This document shows positions 19,788 through 30,416 of a DNA stretch of 64,000 nt, one piece after another. Source of the DNA: Tenebrio molitor. Its lineage: Eukaryota; Arthropoda; Insecta; Coleoptera; Tenebrionidae. The position numbers and the translations under genes are program-made. The DNA is taken from positions 3,472,001 through 3,536,000 of the forward strand of contig NC_091046.1 of assembly GCF_963966145.1 (NCBI RefSeq). Direction: 5' to 3'. The notes under the pieces are model-generated. The model had not been told where the DNA came from. It was given only the letters and a program-made list of their open reading frames with translations, and searched no databases. Position 1 is the first letter of the stretch. Every line of letters begins with the position of its first letter.

Positions 19788-20041
19788 CTATCCCAGCGAA
19801 TAAATTTCATGTCATTGTCATTAGTTGTAAAACACCCTTTACATATTAATAACCTTATTTTCCACAGTTGTCACTTTGACACAATTCACATGTTCAGACT
19901 CAGTTAATCTGACGTTTCTTTGAAGTATTGAGAAAATAATTTTAATATGTCAGAAATTATGACAATAAAGCTTTGACTACATTTAATTTTTCCAAATGAC
20001 AGCAAATTTGGTGTCCGAAATTTATTCGCTGGCATAGTACG
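19788..20041. mobile_element. Nested MITE, about 250 bp
   Basis: Inverted ends GTACTATCCCAGCGAATAAA and (right, complement) GTACTATGCCAGCGAATAAA, no coding. It interrupts the left arm of the outer element. Confidence 0.75.
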
Positions 20042-20216
20042 AAAATTTATGTGACAACTGTGTAGGTAGGATAGAGTTGACATTTCTTCGACAGTTCATA
20101 GTCGCGCAATTTTGAAAATTGTCAAGTCAATATGCAGTGGTATAAAAAAAATCAAATGCACGCCTATGAAATGTCATAAAAATGTCAACTCTACCCCATC
20201 CACACAGTTGCCATAC

Positions 20217-22396
20217 CGGGTGTATTATGAAAAATCTTTGGTGCCGTAACTTCCTTATTTTTCATACGATTTTAATAAATGATGTGTCAAACAAAAGTTT
20301 GCTCAGTTTTATAGATATTTTTATTTTGAATATGAAAATGTAAACAACCATGCTCATGCATAGAAACAAAAAGATGAAATTAAAAAGTAATGGATTTTTT
20401 TTTAATCAAACAGTCACATTAAACAGTAATAAAAGTGCATTCTAATTTTGCAAAGTGACTAAGAGAGCTATGGACATTCCAGACAATGTCTATTTGACTC
20501 CGGCCGATAACAGAGATGATTTGTAGTTTATTTGTTTTAAGAACGAAACGTTGCGGGATATGGGGACTGAAATTGACAAATCAGATTACTCTATTTTGCA
20601 CCACGTGACAAGCCTTATTTACATTGAACTATAATTACCAAATAATTTTTAAAAATCTCTAATCTTTATTAATTTTGAAATACATATGTCATAATTTTTG
20701 CGTCACCGTCAAATTCTCGCGCACAAAGTTAAAGTGTCGTTTGTTGGTGCACGATTTTAGCATTTTGGTGTAGCATAATGGAAGAAGAACAACCTGGTTC
20801 TGTTGTGAAAAAAAATTCCAGGGGAAAATAATGATAAAGTCAATTCAATAAACATCTGGACTGTCAAAATCAAAATTGCAGTTGTTAGGTTGGTTAAATC
20901 ACTAGTTATTTTCATATTGCCCAGTTGTTATCTATGATTTTTAAATTTTTCAAACTATTCATTTGTTTAAATTGACATTGTCAAATAAATTGCAAAATTA
21001 TTTAAGTGTATTTTGTAAAAGGGTTAAAATGGAAAGTTCAAAACGAACTAGGGTGGTATTGGCGCGAGAGAAGAGGGCCATAAGAAATTATTATGAGCAA
21101 CAAACAAAAAAGTGATAATAACGGGAAGAAATTACAAATTTGTGCCAAAGCCGCTCCAGTATTGTTAACTAAGAATTGGTGTTCGTTCTTGTGATTCACA
21201 AATCAAAATTTTGGAGAGATAAGTGTTAATCAAGTGTTAAATAATTTTCTTCTGAATAAATGAAACAGATTAGTTTATTTTGGATGATTTTGGTTGTTGT
21301 TTAATTTGTTACCTGTTTTCAGTTTGTCGCGTGTTTTAAACTTTATTAAATTGCCCTCATTCATTTAGATGCTGCATTTCGTTTCAAGTGTTCGAAGCAA
21401 TGAATGATTCAAAACATTTTTAGTTCAATTATTAAAAATGAAAACATAACCTAAATATATTTTGTAACTAGATTTTGATGTCAGTACACTCTAACGAACA
21501 TTTTTTATATCCAAGTACAGTCAAAACAAGCATTTTATTTCAAATTTAATTTTGACAGTCCAGGAGTTTTTTGAATTTACTATACATAATATATACGCGA
21601 AATTTAGAGAGCAGAATGAAGCGCTCTCCAAAACTGAAATGGTAAAAAGGGTGTCTGAAGCAGCGGGAATTGGTCTGACATTGGAGTGAAATCGCCACCA
21701 AGGAAAAGGAATTGCATGAGTTTCTATCAAAAATTGGACGAGGCGGAAAAAATATCAGGCAAATTGTTCATTCCTTTTTTCTAAGGAGGGAATTACCCAC
21801 ATTGAACAAATGTTGTTCTTGTTCTTAAATGAATTTGTAGACACTAATTTATAATAAAATGCCAAAAAAACAAATAACATTGAAATTTTCTTTGTTTTTA
21901 AAATTACCCCTCTACTATAGGCAACCAATTTAACACAATTCTAAGAATTATATTGTGTAAATGGGGCGGCCGATGCTGATGCCACCTACTTCGTTCTAAA
22001 AAAAAAACACACTATAGTAAGAAGAATCGTAGCAGTATGTGAACAAATACCACCAGAATTTTTATTAAACTTAACTTCGAACATTTGCTATATAGTAAAA
22101 TTATGGTTACTTGATTTTTGAAAATTCTATTTTTTTTTATTAAAAACAAATTTTTGATTTTTATTTTGATGTTTGTGTATTCAGAAGATAAACATCTATC
22201 AGAATAAAGATAAAAAAATATACAGTGCAACTTAAAAAAACAAAGTTAGCTGCGGTCTGTCAAAAAATATAATGTTAAAAAAAATCATAGCATATCGGGC
22301 TATAGTGTTTCTAAAACGATTTTGTTTTACGTATCACTTATTAAAATCGGATAAAAAATAAGGAAGTTATAGCACCAAAGATTTTTCATAATACAC
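20217..22396. mobile_element. Decayed DNA transposon, about 2.2 kb
   Basis: Inverted ends of about 75 bases, CCGGGTGTATTATGAAAAAT at left and CCAGGTGTATTATGAAAAAT at right (complement), flanked by TA. Broken frames inside (around 20779 MEEEQPGSV and around 21560-21690, including SKTEMVKRVSEAAG) look like the helix-turn-helix start of a DDE transposase, but stops and frameshifts abound. The superfamily is not determined. Confidence 0.65.
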
Positions 22397-22459
22397 CTGG
22401 TATAAATTTTCGTACATAGTTGCCATATTTATCCACAATCATTTTGAATCACCCAATAC

Positions 22460-23640
22460 TTTTGCCTCATTCGACACAAACCCTCTTGCTGCGAAGATCA
22501 CACTGGTGCAATTTGTTCTAATCTCAAGAATTTCCAAACCTGTCAAATTTCAAATTTGTGGCAATTAGCACAAAGAAAAGCAAATCTAGACAAGATATAG
22601 TACTATAGAAGAAGTGATCACCCCCCACAACTTTAACCCACTTGACACTGTAGACACTTTCTGCAAATCAACACCTAAAATGCATCCACGTTGTTTTGAC
22701 ATAATGGGAGGCCATGGAAATTTTGCATTTAATTTGGTAGTAACTAGTAAAGCTGTCTCTTGAACTAGGTTATGTTTCTCTAAGTTTGAGGTTATAAATA
22801 GCGTCAATGTCTAGTGCATTGTTGCCAGTTTACTAGTCTGCAATAGAAGAATACTCAATACAAGCGTTTTAAACGTTATGTTTGCATTTTTTTCGTGAGC
22901 TAAAATTTTATTTCGTCATTTTTGACGTGAAGAAGAACTTTTAGATGGACCATCATCTAGAGAAATTTCTTTAAAATCACTTTTGATTTTGGTTGGTTTT
23001 GGCTTTTAGTTTTTCTTCAAAGCTACAAAATGATTAACTTTAATTAATATTTTCTACTCTTTCCTTAATATTTATGTATTTTTATAAAATAACTTCTCTT
23101 CACACTCAAACCTATTTCCTTTTTATTTGTTTCATTTTCGACAATTCGCTCTATAAGTAATTGAAATTTTTTAATAAACAATTGTCAAAACGGTGTCATG
23201 TTGGTATGACAAACAGTGATTTTTATGATAATACGAATAGTCACACTGAGTGTCAAAATTTTTTTTTATATAACTGAGCCGGCGCCCGGACAAGCCAGAG
23301 TTTATTTCAAATTTGAAAAAGATTTCTCCTGATTTCTCATTAAATTTGTTTTGAAAATGAATTCACGTACGGGAAGTGAAGTGAACATAACCTCAACTAT
23401 GATTTGGTGTACAGCTGGTCCATATGGCCACATTTTAGGGTGGTACAGTGTAGTTTTTTACTTAATTTTGACACTGACAATTGTTTATTAAAAAAAAATC
23501 ACTATAACTATCTCAGTATTGTGATTAATCCACAACACACTAGATTAATAACCAAGATATGTTTAAAGTAAGATAACTTCCTAAATATTAATTAACCGGA
23601 ATCTACTATACACCACGTACTGGTCACCCAGAAATAATAG
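22460..23640. other. AT-rich spacer
   Basis: No gene, repeat pair or RNA recognised. Several TGTCAAA/TTTGACA runs occur, as throughout the spacers here. Confidence 0.5.
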
Positions 23641-23645
23641 TTATT

Positions 23646-23779
23646 TATGCAACGAGTTTCTGTATAAATTGGGCTTTTCTAATTGCCCGAGGGACAAGAT
23701 TAAAACACGAGCGTAGCGAGGGTTTTAAGGCCTCGAAGGCAATTAGAAAAGCCCAATTTACCCAGAAACGAGTTGCATA
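23646..23779. repeat. Foldback palindrome with CACGAGCGTAGCGAG core
   Basis: Arms of about 42 bases (left starts TATGCAACGAGTTTCTG, right ends CAGAAACGAGTTGCATA) surround a centre that reads CACGAGCGTAGCGAGGG. Confidence 0.9.
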
Positions 23780-24050
23780 CAAATTTTATTATTTGACAAT
23801 TCAACTCACATTCTCTCGACCAATCAGATTTACGAAATTGGTCAGTACGGACCAATCACGCTTGTTTTAAAAAAAATTGCCGCGGAAATTTTCACTAGTG
23901 AAAATTGCCGCCGGAAATTTTTTGACATTTTCACTATTTATTGACGAATTGTACAATAACAATTTTTTTTAAATCACGAACGACTATTCAAGTATTTCTT
24001 TCATAGAATTTTTCAATCTTCGCTCAGTGAATTGTCATGCCGATTACAAA

Positions 24051-24211
24051 CTCGTGGGTACGAAATTGTCGGAAATTTTCTCCTCAGACAACTCGTATTT
24101 GTTTCTTAAGATAATTTTCACTCGTTCGCTTCGCTCACTCGTAAAAATTGTCTTAAGAAACAAATACTCGAATCTGAGATCGAAAATTTCCGGCAATTTC
24201 GTACCCACTCG
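24051..24211. repeat. Foldback palindrome, 160 bp
   Basis: Arms of about 70 bases, from CTCGTGGGTACGAAATTG inverted to CAATTTCGTACCCACTCG, with a centre CACTCGTTCGCTTCGCTCAC. Frames through it are by-products. Confidence 0.9.
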
Positions 24212-24517
24212 TTGTATTACTATTGAAACGACGTCCCTAAAGCTTCCAAATTTTTTTAAAATGGTTTCACATTTGCTTTTGACAGTTTTGACAAATTTTT
24301 CAAGATCTGTCAGAAATGTAACGTTGAATGTGTTGTCTAGGGCAACGGTTCGTTAGCTGCTCATTTTGCTTTAGGGCAGTTAAGAGACAGTTTACAAAGG
24401 AGAAAAATGAAAATTTATGACAATTGAAAACAATAATAGTTATTTACACTACGAGAGAGGAAGGTAAAGCTTTTGTTCACGCGAATTGCATGCAATTCAA
24501 GTGAACAAAAACGGCCT

Positions 24518-24966
24518 TTCTCCCGAGGTAGCTCGGTGGCCGCATGGCTGTCGGAGACAGTGCTCCGAGGTCGCGGTCCCGGCGCACTAGTGGGTTCGAA
24601 TCCCACCGAAGGGGGAGGATTTTTTCGAAGGAAGGAAACTCCGCCGGGTCATGGATGTGTGTGTATGTCTAGTAGGGGCTGACGGTAGGGTGGTGGAAGG
24701 AAGAGCGACACTCTCCCGACACCACCGCGAGGTCAGCAGGGTTCAAATCCCAGGCCGGATGACCTCCCATGGATGTTGTGTGTTGTGATATTCGTGTTGT
24801 GTCGTCCAGAAAAAGGAGAGGAGAGAGGGTGGGCGTAGGTAGCCGGGAAAAGTACCCCGGAGCCCCGCCGCACCACAAAAGGAAAAAGAAACCAAGCCGA
24901 CCGTAAAAGGTACCTGATAGGCCTGTTAGGTGAAAGGGGAAAGGCAAAAAAAAAAAAAAAAAAAAT
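24518..24966 (+). mobile_element. tRNA-derived SINE, possibly dimeric, with poly(A) tail
   Basis: The head has an A-box-like TAGCTCGGTGGCCGCATGG and a B box GGTTCGAATCC (24594-24604). A second B-box-like GGTTCAAATCC is near 24739, suggesting a two-headed SINE. The element ends in an A run at 24946-24965. Not a functional tRNA gene: no clean cloverleaf, and the body extends about 450 bases. Confidence 0.8.
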
Positions 24967-25061
24967 CACATTTTCGGAGAGATCTGTTGCTATGGAAAAA
25001 AATAAAATACAAAATAAACAAAGTTTTGCAAAGTCAATAAAGTGATTGTGCACACCACGTT

Positions 25062-25530
25062 GTGGAAATGGATGACGAAGAATTCTGTGTTCCTGATGAC
25101 GTCCTGGAAGAGGCAAGTGCCGCGAAGTACCAAATGGTGCCTACGAAATCAAAATTACGATACCAGAAAGAATTGGAAATATTTACACAATGGCAGACCG
25201 AGATCAAGGGAAAAGACGAAAGCAGCATCAGCGCGGTTATTCAATGTTGAAGAGTACACTGTTTGTATTTCAAAACGTTTATATCTCCAGGTATCCAGGT
25301 AAGAGGTTTTTTTAATAAGCTATTAGTTGTTTTAATATAATAAATTGTACAGGTTCAACAGTCTCACCTCCTTTTTGAAAACAAAATGTAGAAACTATCA
25401 GCCGAAAAAAGCTACAACTTCTTCAAGAAACGATGTTTGCAAGTTTTTACTGAAAGCGGCGGACCAAGAGTGGATCCTTCAGAAAGTTGTACTGATGATG
25501 GGCATATTCGGTGGCCGTCGTGATTAATTA
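25062..25530 (+). pseudogene. Crypton-like tyrosine recombinase fragment
   Basis: The first frame (25062-25247) starts MDDEEFCVPDDVLEEAS and continues with KYQMVPTKSKLRYQKELEIF, the SAM-like N-terminal pattern of insect Crypton recombinase genes. A second frame begins at 25248 (LKSTLFVFQNVYISRYP), followed by an intron-like gap of about 70 bases (GTAAGA to ACAG, ending about 25355) and then FNSLTSFLKTKCRNYQPKK to KVVLMMGIFGG. It stops before the catalytic core. A frameshift and missing segment at 25248 and a premature stop at 25527 show it is dead. Family assignment is by motif resemblance. Confidence 0.55.
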
Positions 25531-25552
25531 TGTAAAGTGATGAATTGTTATA

Positions 25553-26079
25553 CAGTGAGTTTGTTTTAAGACTGGCCATAGAGTTTTACAAGCTACATTT
25601 TTCAACCCCCTGTTAACTTTTGTCCTCATGAAAATATTCAACCCAGTTTTGTAGTAAAGTTGTGGGATATGATAATGTATTGAAACAATTTCAATTTAAT
25701 AACCAGAATCAAGGAATACGTTATAGCAAAAAGACATTTTTTGAATTCCGTTTGCTCTAATTTTAAATTTTCAGTAGGCTAAAATTTCACCTGACATTTG
25801 TAATTTTGATATGTAATTGATTATGTGATTGCTTAACTGCCTCTGGAGGCCATTTTGAACATTTCATTTAATTTTTATTAAAGTAAAGAAACTTGTAACA
25901 TAAATAATTAACCTATCGTTATAAAATGTAAAATATTAATGTTCACACTATTTTTTGCAAATAACATTTTATTTGTAAATTGTCTATTACAACCATTTAG
26001 GTATTACAAATACAAAGTTAACAGAAGGTTGAAAAATTAGCATGTAAAATCCTCTGGTCAGTCTTAAAAAAACGCACTG
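25553..26079. mobile_element. MITE, 527 bp, Tc1/mariner-like ends
   Basis: Inverted ends of about 70 bases, CAGTGAGTTTGTTTTAAGAC and (complement of right) CAGTGCGTTTTTTTAAGACT, with TA duplicated on both sides. No coding. It sits right behind the recombinase remnant. Confidence 0.85.
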
Positions 26080-26084
26080 TATAC

Positions 26085-26285
26085 GTTATTCACGTTGAAT
26101 TGAACATTTCAAGGTCAAATAATTTAGCAAACAGTGACATGCAGGTAAATACCGTTCACGATGGATTGAGCATTGCTAAATTCGCATTATGTTGGTTAGC
26201 TGCATGTCACTATTTACAAAACATAATTACAGAGCCAAAAAATAAAATTATTTGACCTTGAAATGTTTAACTCCACGTGAATAAC
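26085..26285. mobile_element. MITE, 201 bp
   Basis: Inverted ends of about 42 bases: GTTATTCACGTTGAATTGAA and (right, complement) GTTATTCACGTGGAGTTAAA. A fragment of the same family recurs at about 29871-29910 (CTGTCACTATTTACAAAACA). Confidence 0.8.
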
Positions 26286-26354
26286 TTTTAGTTATTATTG
26301 GTATGTAATTATTGTCAATATACAAATTCTTTTTCATAAAATCGAATTTCAATT

Positions 26355-26427
26355 ATGCGTGAGCGAAAGTGCGTAAGCGAAAGTGCGTGAGCGAAAGTAC
26401 GTGAGCGAAAGTGCGTGAGCGAAAGTG
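26355..26427. repeat. 14-bp tandem repeat, five copies
   Basis: Unit TGCGTGAGCGAAAG with single-base variants, head to tail. No spacers, so not CRISPR-like. Confidence 0.9.
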
Positions 26428-26429
26428 GA

Positions 26430-28080
26430 ACCTTCACTCACTGGTAACCATGGATACAGACCCACTTTCTAGGGAGGTATCGAACAAATACATTAATTTT
26501 AAGGCTCTCTATCAGTACCGAAAATGTATACGAGAAAACACCCATTTTTTACCGATAAATAACATCTTTAATCTTCAATTCTAAAGGGAGATCGATATTT
26601 ATACAGGATGACAAAGTTGTTTTCTATGTCAGGACAGGTTAATTATTTTTAAATTTTGATCCGAACGCCTTAAAAAACACAATAATTGAAAAACTTTTCA
26701 TACATTTTTCTCCAAACCTATTTCTTTGCCAATCTTCAGACTTACACCAAAATGACGAGCATCTTGCGAACTAGGTAGGTGTGTGTTTACTTTTTTAGTA
26801 AATGGAATGTAATTCTCTCTATTTAAAATATGAATCGAAGCAACGTAACTTTTGCATCGAAAAATTCCTTTTCGAGGGGTGATTTATAAGCCCTCATAAT
26901 TTATATTGCCCCCCTGGAGAGCGGTCGGACTCGCCGCCTCGCTACTGCTTTAAATAGACACAGACCTAGGTACCAATTCTGTTTGCCGATTTTGTCTACA
27001 AATACTTCGACTGCGTCTTTAAAATTTAATTTCATACTGTCCGGTAGATGTTCGATTACATTATCAAGCATTAAGCATTAAAAATTGGTAAAATAGGCAG
27101 GGAAAAAGGCATTAAAAATTCGAAGATAAACATTGACAATTAAATGTTGCTATAAGTATTATTGTTTCAGTGATTCACTGTACATTATAGAAAAAAAAAC
27201 ATCATTTACAACAATCAAATACATTTTCTCAAAATTCACTGATTTTTGACAGATCTTACAAAAAAACAACACGAAAGCATCACTTGAAAAAATAAGGCTT
27301 CTAAAGTTCCGCACAAATTTATTTAATTTGTTGGTAACTTTCGACATTATGACAGAAACGATTCTTACTGTAAAAAATTTGAAAGTGAACGAATATCACA
27401 GAAAGAAAGTAATTTCCAGGTAAGGTAAGTTACATTGTGGATTATAGGAAAACTCGAGTCAGGTAATGTAGATACCGTAATGGGATGGGATTTTCTATGA
27501 ACTGTAGGTAAAGTTAGTTCGTTGCTGCTATGTATTCCATGAAAAACAAAATTTATGTCAAAATTGGCAGTTATATAAGCCAAATGGGCTTTTTTTAGGA
27601 AATGATCCATTTGAGTCCGGTAGGTGAGTTACAACAGGGAAGCAATACTTATCCCTGTTTTATTTTTATAAATCAAATCTTACAGTGAAAAGTTAAAAAG
27701 TCAAAAAATATTCGGTCATTGTTGTAACCGGTGTTTGTAAATTTCTCTGATGGTTAAACTAGGTACTGATAAGACATGGAAAATTTCTCCGATGGTCAAA
27801 TTAGCCCCTAATTAGGCATGGTAAATTTCTCCGCCGGATTATGAAAGCATCACGTCCGACCGATCGACTACCCCACATAATCGTAGAATATTATCGATTC
27901 ATGATGAATGTGGATGAGGGGCGGCTGTGATTTATTTTTATCATCTTGGATAAACTGACACAATTTTGTTATTTTTTCTTGTCAGAAATATAACATGTTT
28001 GTTCCGACATTGAAATTTGAACAATGTTGTCTAATTTAATTTGATTAAATTTTTTTGTTTGTTTGTTAGAGTATATATTA
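26430..28080. other. Spacer with a short tandem repeat
   Basis: AT-rich. At 27735-27836 a phrase AAATTTCTCCGATGGTCAAA recurs about three times at roughly 50-base spacing. Otherwise nothing recognised. Confidence 0.5.
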
Positions 28081-28082
28081 AG

Positions 28083-28300
28083 GTACAGTCGCCAGCAATA
28101 AATTTTGTTCGTCAATGTCATTTCAAAATTTGGTTAGATTGTCACAAATTTAAAAAAATTCCCCGTCTGATTATACTCACGTCAATAAAGTGTCAAAAAA
28201 TTGAGAAAAAAAATTCAATTATTAATGTATCACAATAGAGCATTTTCTATTGCGTCAAAGAATGACATTGACGACTAAGATTTATTGCTCGCAACTGTAC
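28083..28300. mobile_element. MITE, about 218 bp
   Basis: Ends GTACAGTCGCCAGCAATAAA and (complement of right) GTACAGTTGCGAGCAATAAA, continuing as inverted repeats for about 38 bases (GTCAATGTCATT). No coding. Confidence 0.8.
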
Positions 28301-28591
28301 TTACCATTTGGTTAAAACAAATTATAAGAAATCAATTTGTGATAGAAAAAATAAATACATGCCTACTCGTGTGTCAAAATAATAAGCGCCTACTGAAGAG
28401 TTAATCCTCTCAGGTACCGAACAGACCACCGGAGCAATTTGCCACTTTCCAGAAAGGCTAGGGTTAATCCTTCAGAGCAATTTACATGTTTGAGGGTTGA
28501 AATCGGAGGAATTTACGTCTGCCCGTTGTAACATAACATATTTAGCCGTGACAACCAAAAACAAGATAGTGGAACGTATTGATATGAAAAT

Positions 28592-29060
28592 ACAGGGTGT
28601 GTCTGAAATAAGTACATTAATTTTAACTGGTAATAGAACTCATCAAAAGGAACAACTTTTCTCTCTGCCATTTTGGCGAAAAACGTTGCGTAGTGGCTTA
28701 AAAAAATAGGAAAGATTTTCCTAAAACCGTTCATATCTCCAAAACTAAGCTACCTAAAAACGTGAAACAACCAGATTCTTACGAAGTGGATTTTTTGCTA
28801 TACGGGTAGATTTCTTTGAATTTCGATTTCTGCGTTAAAACACGTTTTCTGGATGAAAATGGACGTTTTTTTCATATTAGCGCTGATCTCAATTAGCCAT
28901 TGCAGTATTTAGTGGCGTAGGGCTATTTTAGTGAAAAATCTCTCCAATTTTTTTTTGGAATTAAACATCGTTTTTCGGCAAAATGGTAGATAGAAAAGTT
29001 GTTCCTTTTGACGAGTTCTATTACCAGTTAAAATTAATGTACTTATTTCTGTTACGCGTT
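28592..29060. mobile_element. MITE, about 470 bp
   Basis: Long inverted arms (about 90 bases), including ATAAGTACATTAATTTTAAC and GGAACAACTTTTCTCT at left and their complements at right. The outermost bases CAGGGTGTGTCTG resemble the start of the element at 58134. Confidence 0.8.
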
Positions 29061-29069
29061 GTACCTATG

Positions 29070-30410
29070 TAACCTGTGTTTCAACCTGTGTTTATTGGTG
29101 GAGTTCCAGTATCGACATACGATTTCGGATTCATGGATAGCTTGATTACAAATTAATTTGATCGCTCTTTATAAGATCACAAAATTCCAAATATATAATT
29201 CTTCTGGGAAGTTTTCCTGATCTGCCGTGTCCAAATTACCTGCCACCTGGCTGTTTCGGCTAGCTAAAGGATCATTATTGGACGACACCGTTATTCATCC
29301 CCGTTTCAGGTACAATCTTGAATATAAATATGCTGTGTTTGTTTATACATATTTCTATTTATTTTGACTGCGTCCTAGTGACTAGAAGTTGAGTTATTAT
29401 CCGAGTGCGTTTTAAAAATGGGTGTCCATGGCAAGAATAAGATTTCTACAAACGGTTACCAGAAAAGTATAAAACGTAGAATGAAGGCAATACGTAATAA
29501 GAGGTAAATATAATGAATATAATTTCTTTCTCAATTTTACTCTGTCTTACTTTTCGCAACTGTACGACACTTGCAATCTGCAGCTATGTTACTCGTATTT
29601 ATTACAATTATGTTATTGTTACATGTTATTCTTATGCTTTTTTAGATCAAACAGTACTTTTCAATTGTTTCATTGCCAACAGACTCAGTCATTGTTGATC
29701 ACGCTGTACAAAGACAAAAGCAAATAAGAATTAGTTAATTACTTTAATTTAAGCAGTAAAAAAACGTAACAGTGCTTTTGAAATCAACAATGCCGAAACG
29801 GACAACAAAACTAAAAAATTATAATCAAGGTTCGCGCAGGGCAAGCAACAATATCATATGCGTACACACCGTACTGTCACTATTTACAAAACATAATTAC
29901 AGAGCCAAAAATAATGTATATTTATTTAATTATGAAAATAAACTGATTTATAATTTCAAAATTTTTATTTTCTTACTTATAAATTTAAATCATATTCTGG
30001 GGAATCCGACGGAAATTTCGTAAAGCGGCTCGGGATTTAGAAACAGGGCAGAGTAGCAGGTAGTCTCCTTTGGGCGAAGTGCTCCTCTTCACACTAGGAG
30101 GTAACAAATACTAATCCCCTCATTATTAGCACTGCATGGTAGTGCCTGTCGTAAAACGGTCAGCAGGTGTTGTATGGTTGGTTGTATAGTTACGAAATAG
30201 ATATTTTCGTTGGGTGATGGGCACCCTTAACTGGTAATAGTAACAGTTATAGGAGTTATAAAGGCTCAGACTCAGATATTTTTATTTTAGAAATAATAGC
30301 ACGTTACTTTACAATGAAGCCTTCAAAAGTAATAAATAATCACCTAAGCCTAGCAAGTTAATATACAAAACACGCTAAAGTGGATTTGGATCCGCGATTC
30401 TTCCCACACT
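29070..30410. other. Spacer downstream of gene D
   Basis: AT-rich. A MITE fragment at 29871-29910 and an unclassified, more GC-rich stretch at 30020-30190. Short open frames are at chance level. Confidence 0.5.
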
Positions 30411-30416
30411 TGGACG

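Larger units (their letters stand above)
19741..22456. mobile_element. Outer inverted-repeat element carrying two nested insertions
   Basis: Termini of about 58 bases, ATTGGGTGATTCAAAATGGT at left and its complement at right (22397-22456), are 90 percent or more alike by eye. Its own body is only about 300 bases; the remainder is the nested elements at 19788-20041 and 20217-22396. Confidence 0.75.

Noticed and set aside
24027..24356. 109-residue frame
   Set aside because: Mostly the 24051-24211 palindrome read through; no conserved features.
24473..24682. tRNA gene at about 24530-24605
   Set aside because: Box A and B are present but no cloverleaf closes, and a long tail with poly(A) follows; it is a SINE head.
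26355..26427. CRISPR-like repeat
   Set aside because: Units are contiguous without spacers and the genome is eukaryotic.
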